A DNA stretch of 64,000 bases from Fontisubflavum oceani (lineage in GTDB: Bacteria; Pseudomonadota; Alphaproteobacteria; Rhodobacterales; Rhodobacteraceae), in contig NZ_CP129111.1 in assembly GCF_030407165.1 (NCBI RefSeq), positions 1,736,001 through 1,800,000 on the forward strand. The letters run 5' to 3'. The position numbers were made by a program, and so were the translations under genes. Under the pieces are notes generated by a model. That model ran no database searches and was not told where the DNA came from. It saw only the letters and a list, made by a program, of their open reading frames with translations. Below, piece after piece: positions 1 through 7,511 of the stretch; positions within the stretch are counted from its first letter, which is position 1; the number at the start of each line of letters is the position of its first letter.

Positions 1-383
1 TTGGCGATCAACTCCGGCTGCGCGAAGCGCTGCATGTTGGGATAATGGTCGCTGAACCAGGGTTTTCGGGGCAGATCGGCGGGGTCGGGGCGCGGTGTGG
101 CGCTGCTATTGGCTGCCAGGAACTCAAGACTGTGGCGGCTGATATGATCCTCGCCCTGCCACGAAATCACCAGATGGGTGTCCGTAATGTCTGCTGTCGT
201 CGCGCGGGGTGGGGCGGGCAAGGTCTGAAGATCGAAACTCCGCTCACGGGTCTGGGGATCGAAGGAACTGGGGCAGTTATCGCGCAGCCAGAAATAGTTG
301 AAATAGGCGGGCGCGCCATCTGTCAGGTGGAGCGTTAGGCCCTGATCCTGCAACGTGACGGCCGGTTTGGTCAGTGTGGTCAT
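1..383 (-). CDS. gamma-butyrobetaine hydroxylase-like / TauD-type dioxygenase, N-terminal part (runs off window)
   Basis: The reverse strand is open from an ATG at 383-381 to the window edge (127 codons seen). It contains YFNYFWLRDNCPSSFDP (WLRDNC at residues 32-37), the hallmark of the N-terminal domain that precedes the Fe(II)/2-oxoglutarate TauD domain in gamma-butyrobetaine and trimethyllysine hydroxylases. The catalytic HxD...H residues would lie beyond the window. Family enzymes hydroxylate betaine-like substrates in the cytoplasm. The cysteine-rich zinc site usual after WLRDNC is not obvious: only Cys37 is present, followed by PSSFDP. The exact substrate cannot be told. It diverges from the LysR regulator at 504, which may control it. 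Confidence 0.75.
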   Translation of the reverse strand, partial: MTTLTKPAVTLQDQGLTLHLTDGAPAYFNYFWLRDNCPSSFDPQTRERSFDLQTLPAPPRATTADITDTHLVISWQGEDHISRHSLEFLAANSSATPRPDPADLPRKPWFSDHYPNMQRFAQPELIA

Positions 384-475
384 TACAGGTGTCCTGATCT
401 TATGTTGTGCGCGTGAGGCTTCCCATATTCGTCAAGGTAAAATTGCCTTGCGTTTCCTGACAATGCGGAAAAAAC

Positions 476-502
476 TGATCATAATATAATTTGAAATGAT
501 CA
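476..502. promoter_or_regulatory. inverted repeat and TATAAT in divergent LysR/dioxygenase intergenic region
   Basis: TGATCAT at 476-482 and ATGATCA at 496-502 form a perfect 7-bp inverted repeat with a 13-bp spacer, ending just before the ATG at 504. A perfect TATAAT lies inside it (485-490), but I see no good -35 box at 16-18 bp, and the resulting leader would be only a few bases. The spacing resembles LysR-family boxes and suggests autoregulation. This is inference from position and symmetry. Confidence 0.45.
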
Positions 503-503
503 T

Positions 504-1388
504 ATGTCTGACCACATTCCGCTCCGCTTGCTCCAGGTTTTTGAAACCGTGATCCGCTCTGGTGGGTTCCGCCCGGCCAGCCGTATGCTGAATGTGAGCC
601 AGGCGGCGGTGAGCCAATCAATACGGCAGCTTGAGGATTACCTCGGCATTCGCTTGCTCGACCGAAGCACCCGACCCGCGACACTCACCCGGGCCGGGCA
701 GATCCTGCACGGCGCAACCAGTGAGGGCCTGGCGCGGATCGACGCGGCTTTGGAAGAGGTCCGCGCGCTTCAGCAAGAGGAAGACCCCGACACCATCACG
801 CTTGCCTGTTCGGTCGGCGTGGCGACCTATTGGCTGATGCCGCGTCTGGCGCTGGTGACGGCAGAAATGCCCGAGATTGCCGTGAATGTTCTGACCACGC
901 ATCATGGCGCGCCCGAATTGGCGCCGGGGGTCGATCTGGCGATCCGCTTTGGCGACGGTGCTTGGCAGGACGGGGCGGTCAGTCTTTTGTTCGAGGAATG
1001 CATCCGCCCGGTCTGTCACCCCAATCTCGCGGGGGCGGACTGGCAGCAGAACCCGGCCCTGCATGTCACGACCGACGATCCACGATGGGTGAACTGGGCG
1101 GCGTATCGGCGTCGCGCGGGCTTGTCGCCAAGCCAAGGGCGGGCGGTGCAGTTCACCAACTACGTCCAAGCGACGCAGGCGGCGTTGAACGGGCAGGGGG
1201 TGATGTTGGGCTGGCGCTCGATCACCGGCGATTTGGAAGCGACGGGGCAGCTTGTGCCGGTTGGGCCCGCAGTTGTCCCAGCCGATGATTTCTACCTCGT
1301 CGCGGCACGTGGCCCGGCCAAAGCCGAGACACGGGCGACCGTGGCCCAAGCCTTGCAACGAGCCGTGGGCGTTGTTGCAAAAGGGTAA
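504..1388 (+). CDS. LysR-family transcriptional regulator (GcvA-like)
   Basis: The 294-residue protein has the full length expected for a LysR regulator. The N-terminal winged helix-turn-helix is clear (about residues 20-60, with ASRMLNVSQAAVSQSIRQLE and LGIRLLDRS), and a periplasmic-binding-like effector domain follows from about residue 90. The start at 504 gives MSDHIPLRLLQVFETV, typical of the GcvA-like branch. It is transcribed away from the truncated dioxygenase gene, the usual arrangement for a LysR regulator and its target. The inducer is unknown. Function as a DNA-binding regulator is secure; the target is inferred from divergence and the inverted repeat at 476-502. Confidence 0.9.
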   Translation: MSDHIPLRLLQVFETVIRSGGFRPASRMLNVSQAAVSQSIRQLEDYLGIRLLDRSTRPATLTRAGQILHGATSEGLARIDAALEEVRALQQEEDPDTITLACSVGVATYWLMPRLALVTAEMPEIAVNVLTTHHGAPELAPGVDLAIRFGDGAWQDGAVSLLFEECIRPVCHPNLAGADWQQNPALHVTTDDPRWVNWAAYRRRAGLSPSQGRAVQFTNYVQATQAALNGQGVMLGWRSITGDLEATGQLVPVGPAVVPADDFYLVAARGPAKAETRATVAQALQRAVGVVAKG

Positions 1389-1515
1389 GCAGACTGGTCA
1401 GGCGGTTTTTCGCCCGTTAGGCTAAGCCCAGAGTTCGATTTCCGACGCTGTATTATTTGATCACGCATTCAAAATGGGCCGCGGGTGCCCGGCGCCGCGG
1501 TGGACGGGGGACACC

Positions 1516-3170
1516 ATGGGCGCACCGATTACAGACGTTACCATTGTGGGCGGCGGCACGGCGGGGTGGCTAACCGCGACCTTGCTGCAAAGCATTCTGA
1601 CGCGGCCAGGGCGGGCCGGCAAAGACGTCAAAATCACCCTGATTGAATCGCCGAACGTGCCGACCGTCGGCGTGGGCGAGGCCACCGTGCCCGGCATGCC
1701 GCGCACGCTCAGAAATGCCGGAATCCCGGAGCAGGAGTTTTTCAAGACCTGCAATGCGTCCTTCAAACTCGGCGTGCTGTTTCGCAATTGGAATGTCGAT
1801 AAAGACGGCCAGCAGATTGATTATGTGAACCCGTTCAACCCGGTGCCCTCAGTCGAAGGTATCGACGCCGGGTATTTTATGCTGCGTCACGGGGCCGGGG
1901 CGCTGGATTTCGTGCAAACCTATTCTGCAGCTGTCGATTTGGCCCGCGCGTTCAAAGGGCCGCGTGCGCTTGGGGCCAAAGAGTATGATCGGCGGATCGG
2001 CTTCGCCTATCATCTGGATGCCGGCAAGTTCGCCCATATGTTGCGCGATATCTGCGTGGAACGGGGTGTCACCCATATCCTCGAAGATGTGGTCGATGTG
2101 GAGCAGGATGAGCGGGGCTATATCGCGGCGGTGAACCTAGAGGAAAGCGGCCGCCATCCGGTGCAGTTGGTAATTGATTGCACCGGGTTCCGAGGGGTGA
2201 TTATCAACCAGGTTTTGAAGGAACCCTTTGTTTCTTATTCAAAATACTTGGCCAACGACAAGGCGCTCGCGGTGCAGATCCCGCATTCCGACCCCGCCAA
2301 ACTGCCTTCGGTCACCCAATCGACGGCGCTTGGCGCTGGATGGGTCTGGCGCGTGCCGCTCTATCATCGGATCGGCACCGGCTATGTGTTTTCAAGCGCG
2401 CATCGAACGGATGAGCAGGCAATGGATGAATTCCTGGCCCATCTGGGGGATGAGGCCAAGGGGGCAGAACCGCGCGTCATCCCGATGCGGGTTGGGCGGA
2501 CGCGGAATGCCTGGGTCAAGAACTGCGTTGCGGTCGGTCTGTCGGGCGGCTTTATCGAGCCGCTGGAATCCACCGCGATCCACATGATTGATACCGCGGT
2601 GCGCTGGCTGGCAACGTATTTCCCGGATCAGGATTTCCCCGAGCCGCTCCGGGCCCGCTACAACAAGCTGTCCAATGCGCTTTATGACGAGGTGCGCGAC
2701 TTCATCTGCCTGCATTACGCGCTTGGGAACCGGACCGATGACCCGTATTGGATCGACGCGCGGAATATGGAGGTGCCGGACAGTCTCGCCGAGAATCTCG
2801 AACTGTGGAAACACACATTGCCAGGGCCATATGATCTTGAATTTGCGTCCCTTTTCTCGCCGGGTGTGTATCAGACCGTGCTTCTTGGCAAACGGGTCTA
2901 TGAGACCGGTTATGGCAGCCCGACGATGACCGCGACCCTGCCACTGCGGCAAGAGGTTTGGGGCCGTCATCTGCAAAATGCGCGCGCCGCGATCAAGCAA
3001 TCGGTGGAGGCCGCCGCTGATCATCGGATGCTGCTCACCGAACTCAGGGGGAGGCGACCCCCGCGCCGTTCCTGCCGCTCGCACAAGCAACCGTTGGGAT
3101 GCCCGGTGCGGCTGTCCCCAAAGCTGCGACCCTCGCGGTCTCCGAAAAGGAAGATGCCAGCCTCCTTTGA
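1516..3170 (+). CDS. flavin-dependent tryptophan-type halogenase, C-terminus shifted by an apparent 1-base deletion
   Basis: From the ATG at 1516 (after a GGGGG stretch) the protein shows the flavin-dependent halogenase signatures in order: nucleotide-binding GGGTAG at residues 12-17, the KxG region FKLGVLFRNW with the putative catalytic Lys84, WVWRVP (the WxWxIP motif) near 276, and GGFIEPLESTAIHM with Glu351 in the PLEST region. Family members use reduced FAD, oxygen and halide to chlorinate or brominate tryptophan or other aromatics. After about residue 510 the frame becomes Arg/Pro-rich nonsense running to 3255. Moving to the other frame at the G run 3047-3051 restores a sensible tail (GEATPAPFLPLAQATVG) that ends at TGA 3168-3170, about 551 residues in all. 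The halogenation substrate is unknown, and no partner flavin reductase or biosynthetic cluster is visible nearby. Confidence 0.85.
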
Positions 3171-3359
3171 TCACGCGAACCTGCGGTGGAGGCGGCCTGC
3201 ACGGCCAACCCTGACGCCTCGCGACAGCGCTGTCGAAATCCAAGCCAAGCGATGATGCGGTATTGGATCGAGGCACGGTCGGCGTCTTTCGCGTGCTTGG
3301 CAGAGACGCACAAGCCTTGTAGGCTGTGCCGACCCAATCAGGATGGCCAAAGACCAGCC

Positions 3360-4575
3360 ATGACGAGCAGATCCATCGGCGCCCCGGCGCCCCGTTTTAC
3401 CCAACCGTCGCGGCAGATCGTGTTGATGCTGATCATCTGCGGTCTTGTCGGCTTTGGCGGGGTCATCGTCTATCCGCGTGTCGAGCCGGTGTTTCTTGCA
3501 AATCCGTTCCTGAATGGAACCATCGCGATTGTCTTTGTGGTCGGCGTGCTGGCCTGTTTCTGGCAGGTGCTACAGCTCTTTTCCTCGGTCAGTTGGATTG
3601 AGGGCGTCGCAACGGATCGTGACGGTCATGACATGGAGCGGGCGCCGCGCTTGCTGGCGCCGTTGTCGGGTGTGTTTCGGGGCAGGGGCGCGCGGATGCA
3701 GCTTACGTCTTCGTCTTCCCGCTCGATCCTCGACTCGGTCGGCGCGCGGATGGAAGAAAGCCGCGATATCACCCGATACATTGCCAACCTGTTGATTTTC
3801 TTAGGCCTTCTGGGCACGTTCTTCGGCCTCGCTACAACCGTTCCGGCGGTGGTTGAGACGATCCGCAGCTTGCAGCCAACCGAGGGCGAGGAGGGGATCG
3901 CCGTTTTTAGCCGCTTGATGGATGGGTTGGAGGATCAGTTGGGCGGCATGGGCACGGCCTTTGCCTCCTCGCTCCTGGGCCTCGCGGGGTCTTTGGTTGT
4001 GGGGCTTTTGGAACTTTTCGCGGGCCATGGGCAGAACCGGTTTTACCGCGAGATGGAGGAATGGCTGTCGACCATCACACGCGTCGGGTTTTCCTCCTCG
4101 GATGGCGACGGCGGCGGCGTCGACCGCGGCGCGATCGCCACCGTGCTTGATCACATGGTCGACCAGATCGACACGCTTCAAAGCCTCTTTGCTCAATCCG
4201 AGAGCCGCCGGGCTGAGACCGAAACCCGTATGATGGAACTCTCGTCCTCGGTCTCCGCGCTGACCGACCGTCTTGGCCCGGGGCCGGTTGAGGCGACCGA
4301 ACGGTTGGCGGCGGCGCAAGATCGGCTTTCGGAGGTGCTGGCCGCGACGCAAGGTGAGGCGGGGATCGATGCCGAAAGCCGGATGCGACTCCGCTCGATT
4401 GACGTGCAGCTTTTGAAGATTTTCGAAGAAATGGGGGCAGGTCGAAACGACGAAATCAGCGCCCTCAGGGGATTTGCAAGCCCTCACCGAGGCGTTGAAG
4501 CACCTGACCCAAGCCGCCGCCGAACCCGCCCCTGGCCCCCGTCAACCTGCGCGTGCGCCTCGCGGCGGGGAGTGA
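3360..4575 (+). CDS. MotA/TolQ/ExbB-type proton-channel protein, frameshifted near the C-terminus
   Basis: Starting at ATG 3360, the protein has four predicted membrane segments (about residues 19-38, 54-74, 142-165 and 197-220). The third and fourth look like the MotA/TolQ/ExbB channel core (LLIFLGLLGTFFGLATTVP and GMGTAFASSLLGLAGSLVVG). A long cytoplasmic, helical C-terminal region follows. The given frame turns into Arg/Pro-rich text after EISAL. Removing one G from the run at 4468-4471 yields RDLQALTEALKHL and a TGA at 4573-4575, for about 404 residues. That stop is six bases before the ATG of the MotB/OmpA-like gene, so the two form an operon and presumably one ion-driven membrane complex. 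The indel is probably a consensus error. The biological role is not known. Confidence 0.8.
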
Positions 4576-4581
4576 CCGGCC

Positions 4582-6540
4582 ATGGCCTTTCACCGACGGG
4601 CAGGTACACGGTTCACCGCCTCGATTTGGCCGGGTTTTGTGGATGCGATCACCGCGCTCTTGATGGTGATGATCTTCCTGCTGACGATTTTCATGGTGGT
4701 GCAATATGTGCTTCGCGAAGAGATCAGCACCCAGGATGATGAGCTGAACCAGCTGAATGCGCAGCTCAATCAGCTGGCCGATGCGCTTGGCTTGGCGCAA
4801 GGTGCGAACGCGCGGTTGGAGGATCGGGTGGCGACCCTTGGCGCAAATCTGGCTGATGCGCAGGCTGAGGCCGAGTCGCAGGCGGCTCTGATCGCCTCTT
4901 TGAGTGCCGAGGGGGAGGCTCAGGCCGCGCGGATCGCCAGCTTCGAAGAGCAGGTCGCGTCGCTTCTCGCGGCCAACACCGAACTGACCGCAGATCGCGA
5001 TGCGGCCCGCGCCGAGATCACTGAGCGGATCAGTCAGGCCGAGGCGTTGCAACTTGCGCTGGCGACGGCCCGGTCCGAAGTGGATGCAGCGGCTGAGGCG
5101 GCGCGCTTGGCCGCAGCCGAGCGCGAGGCGTTGGAGGCGCTCATCGCGGATTTGCAGAGTGAGGCGGCAAGCACCGAGGCCACTTTGGCTCAGACCCTTG
5201 CGGCCTTACAGGTGGCGGAGGCGGATAGCGCCGCGCTCAATGCCGAGATTGCCGAGTTGCAAGATGATCTGAGCGCTGAGGAGGCGGCGCGTTTGGCTGA
5301 GGTCGCGGCGGCCGAAGCGCTGCGCGCCCGGTTGGCGGAGACCGAGACCGCCTTGAGTGCCGAGGAAACGGCACGTCTGGCCGAAGCGGCCGCGGCCGAA
5401 GCGTTGCGCGCACGGCTCGAAAACGCGGATGCGGAGCTGACCGCCATGGCGCTTGCCTTGGAAGAACAGCGGCGCGCGGCAGAAGAGACGCTCACCCTTT
5501 TGGCCGCCGCAAATGCCGCCGAAGACGATTTGGCGGCGCGGCTGGCCGCCGCCCTCGCCGAAGGTGTCAGTGAGGCCGAAACGGCGGCGGCTCTTGAGGC
5601 CGCCTTGGCCGAGGCCGAAGCCCGCGTCGCCGCATTGCAGAGCGACGGCCAAGGTCAGGCCGAACGGCTTTCGGCGCTTGAAACCGCGCTTGCCGAAGCA
5701 TTGGCGGCGCAACGTTTGGCCGAAGCCGAACTCGACAACAATCTAACCGAAGCGGAGATCCGCGCGGCGCTCCTGGCGCAGGCCAATCTCGAATTGCAAG
5801 AGGCCGAAGCGCTGTCCGCAGAGAGCCAGCGTCAGGTCGCCGCGCTGAACGAGCAGGTGGCGGCGCTCAGGGCACAATTGGGCGGTCTGCAAACACTGCT
5901 TGATGCGTCGGCGGCACGCGATGCGGAGGCCGAGGTTCAGATTGAAACGCTTGGGGCGCAGTTGAACACTGCCTTGGCGCAACTGGCATCGGAGCAGAGC
6001 GCCCGTGCAACTTTGGAGGCGGCAGAGGCGGTTCGGTTGGCCGAAGAAGCGGCCCGGCTTGCGAGCGAGGCGGAGGAGTTGGAACGCTACCGCTCGGAGT
6101 TTTTCGGGCGGCTTCGGGCCTTGTTGGAGGGGCGCGAGGGGGTTCGGATCGACGGGGACCGGTTCGTTTTTTCCTCCGAAGTGCTGTTTGAGTCCGCATC
6201 CGCCGAATTGGCACCCGAAGGCCGAGCGCAGATTGCCAATGTCGCCGCCCTGCTCGCGGAGATCGCGGATGAGATCCCCGACAGCATCGATTGGATCATC
6301 CGAGTCGATGGGCATACCGACAACATTCCGCTCTTCGGTGGCGGGCGCTATGCCAATAACTGGGAGTTGAGCCAGGCGCGGGCGCTTTCGGTGGTGCTGT
6401 TCATGTCGGAAGATTTGGGCATTCCGCCCCGCCGGCTGGCGGCCACCGGGTTCGGTGAATACCGACCGATCAACCCGGAAAACTCGTCTGAGGCGCGGGC
6501 GCAGAACCGTCGGATCGAGTTGAAACTGACCGAGCGTTAA
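4582..6540 (+). CDS. MotB/OmpA-like protein with long alanine-rich coiled coil
   Basis: The 652-residue protein begins with one membrane helix (about 17-44). It carries an aspartate (FVDAITALLMVMIF, Asp21) at the place where MotB, ExbD and TolR have their proton-carrying Asp. Residues about 48-510 are almost uninterrupted Ala/Glu/Leu-rich coiled coil with an internal 28-residue duplication. The last 130 residues are an OmpA/MotB peptidoglycan-binding domain (VDGHTDN near 576, then NWELSQARA, ATGFGEYRP and QNRRIELKL). It probably sits in the inner membrane with the coiled coil spanning the periplasm to bind peptidoglycan. It pairs with the MotA/ExbB-like gene just upstream. Its stop overlaps the stop of the convergent M23 peptidase gene. 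Confidence 0.85.
   Translation: MAFHRRAGTRFTASIWPGFVDAITALLMVMIFLLTIFMVVQYVLREEISTQDDELNQLNAQLNQLADALGLAQGANARLEDRVATLGANLADAQAEAESQAALIASLSAEGEAQAARIASFEEQVASLLAANTELTADRDAARAEITERISQAEALQLALATARSEVDAAAEAARLAAAEREALEALIADLQSEAASTEATLAQTLAALQVAEADSAALNAEIAELQDDLSAEEAARLAEVAAAEALRARLAETETALSAEETARLAEAAAAEALRARLENADAELTAMALALEEQRRAAEETLTLLAAANAAEDDLAARLAAALAEGVSEAETAAALEAALAEAEARVAALQSDGQGQAERLSALETALAEALAAQRLAEAELDNNLTEAEIRAALLAQANLELQEAEALSAESQRQVAALNEQVAALRAQLGGLQTLLDASAARDAEAEVQIETLGAQLNTALAQLASEQSARATLEAAEAVRLAEEAARLASEAEELERYRSEFFGRLRALLEGREGVRIDGDRFVFSSEVLFESASAELAPEGRAQIANVAALLAEIADEIPDSIDWIIRVDGHTDNIPLFGGGRYANNWELSQARALSVVLFMSEDLGIPPRRLAATGFGEYRPINPENSSEARAQNRRIELKLTER
5269..5436 (+). 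repeat. tandem 84-bp repeat encoding two 28-residue coiled-coil units
   Basis: Within the MotB/OmpA-like gene, positions 5269-5352 and 5353-5436 encode near-identical 28-residue units, LSAEEAARLAEVAAAEALRA and LSAEETARLAEAAAAEALRA with their continuations. Twenty-eight residues is exactly four heptads, so gain or loss of a unit would keep the coiled-coil register and simply alter rod length. The DNA differs at several third positions, so this is not a fresh duplication. Confidence 0.8.
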
Positions 6541-7511
6541 TTGAGCGTTACTTGGGTTTCGATCCGGTCGATGGTTTCGCCCCCTCGGGTGAGCGTGATT
6601 TCTCCGCTATAAAGGCCCGTCGGCCAGCCACCCGCCGGTGCACGGCGACCAGAGGCCCGGAAAAGCTGCGCTTGGGTCCGGTCCAAGGTCACGCTTTGGG
6701 AGTGGAAGAGGCTGCCATCAGGGGCCGTGATCCAGAGCGCAACCTCGTCGCCCGCTCGTCCACCGAAGAGACTGCCCCATATGACCAAGGCGGGCGCGGC
6801 CCGTGCGGTCAGCGTTGCTGCATCCGCCGTGCCGGCCTTGATCGCGTCGAATTCGGGGATGGAGTCCGAGAACCCGGCGGAGAGAAACCCGCCCATTTGC
6901 AAGGGGATCGGATCGGCCCAAAGCGCGCCCTGACCGATGCCGCACTGGGCTGTCTCCGATGGATCGAACGGGTCGACGACCGCGCCATTATGGCGGAGGG
7001 TCATATGAACATGCGGAAACTCGGTGTTGCCGGAGAGGCCGATCAAACCAAGCGGCGTGCCGACCTCAACGGTATCGCCCGTTGCAACCAAGACGCTGCC
7101 CATCCGTAGGTGGCAATACTGCGTTTCCCAGCCACCCTCATGGGTGATCGCAACGCCATTGCCGCAATCCTGACCCTCGGGCATGCCAGCTTGACCTGTG
7201 TCCGGCACACCATCCCGGATGCCGCGCACCACGCCAGGGGCGGCGGCGGTGACCATGACGCCCGCCGCCATCGCCTCCAGGTCAGGCAGGCGGATATCGG
7301 TGCCTTGGTGGGTGTCATAGCTGAGCGGGCCGCAGGTGAAATCCCGCGCCCCAGGCCCCGGGTCCCGATCGACAAATTGTTGCAAGAAGCAGGTCTCGCC
7401 AAGGGTGCAGTCGACCGGAAAGGCGAGGTCCGGCGCATCGGCCCAAGCGCTGGATGCAAAAACGGCGGCCCCGGTGAGGACCGCCGTTCTGAAGATGTTC
7501 CGTCGGATCAT
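6537..7511 (-). CDS. M23-family metallopeptidase, exported
   Basis: The 324-residue protein starts with a signal peptide (MIRRNIFRTAVLTGAAVFAS...AWA). It has the M23/LytM zinc motifs THQGTDIRLPD (HxxxD, near residue 67) and FPHVHMTLRHNG (HxH, near 165), with GNTEFPH typical of the family. Such enzymes cleave peptidoglycan cross-links, usually glycyl or D-amino-acid bonds. A beta-sandwich-like C-terminal region of about 120 residues follows and is not recognised. Its ATG overlaps the clpA stop by four bases, so it is cotranscribed behind clpA. It converges tail-to-tail on the OmpA-like gene. Confidence 0.88.
   Translation of the reverse strand: MIRRNIFRTAVLTGAAVFASSAWADAPDLAFPVDCTLGETCFLQQFVDRDPGPGARDFTCGPLSYDTHQGTDIRLPDLEAMAAGVMVTAAAPGVVRGIRDGVPDTGQAGMPEGQDCGNGVAITHEGGWETQYCHLRMGSVLVATGDTVEVGTPLGLIGLSGNTEFPHVHMTLRHNGAVVDPFDPSETAQCGIGQGALWADPIPLQMGGFLSAGFSDSIPEFDAIKAGTADAATLTARAAPALVIWGSLFGGRAGDEVALWITAPDGSLFHSQSVTLDRTQAQLFRASGRRAPAGGWPTGLYSGEITLTRGGETIDRIETQVTLN

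Noticed and set aside
4461..4480. Programmed frameshifting at the repeated CTCAGGGG context (also near 3043-3051)
   Set aside because: The two sites need shifts of opposite sign and lack slippery heptamers. Homopolymer error explains both.
3360..6540. Possible Zorya anti-phage system (ZorA/ZorB)
   Set aside because: The MotA/MotB-like pair is reminiscent, but no ZorC, ZorD or ZorE gene follows, and the coiled coil is on the MotB partner rather than a ZorA-type tail.
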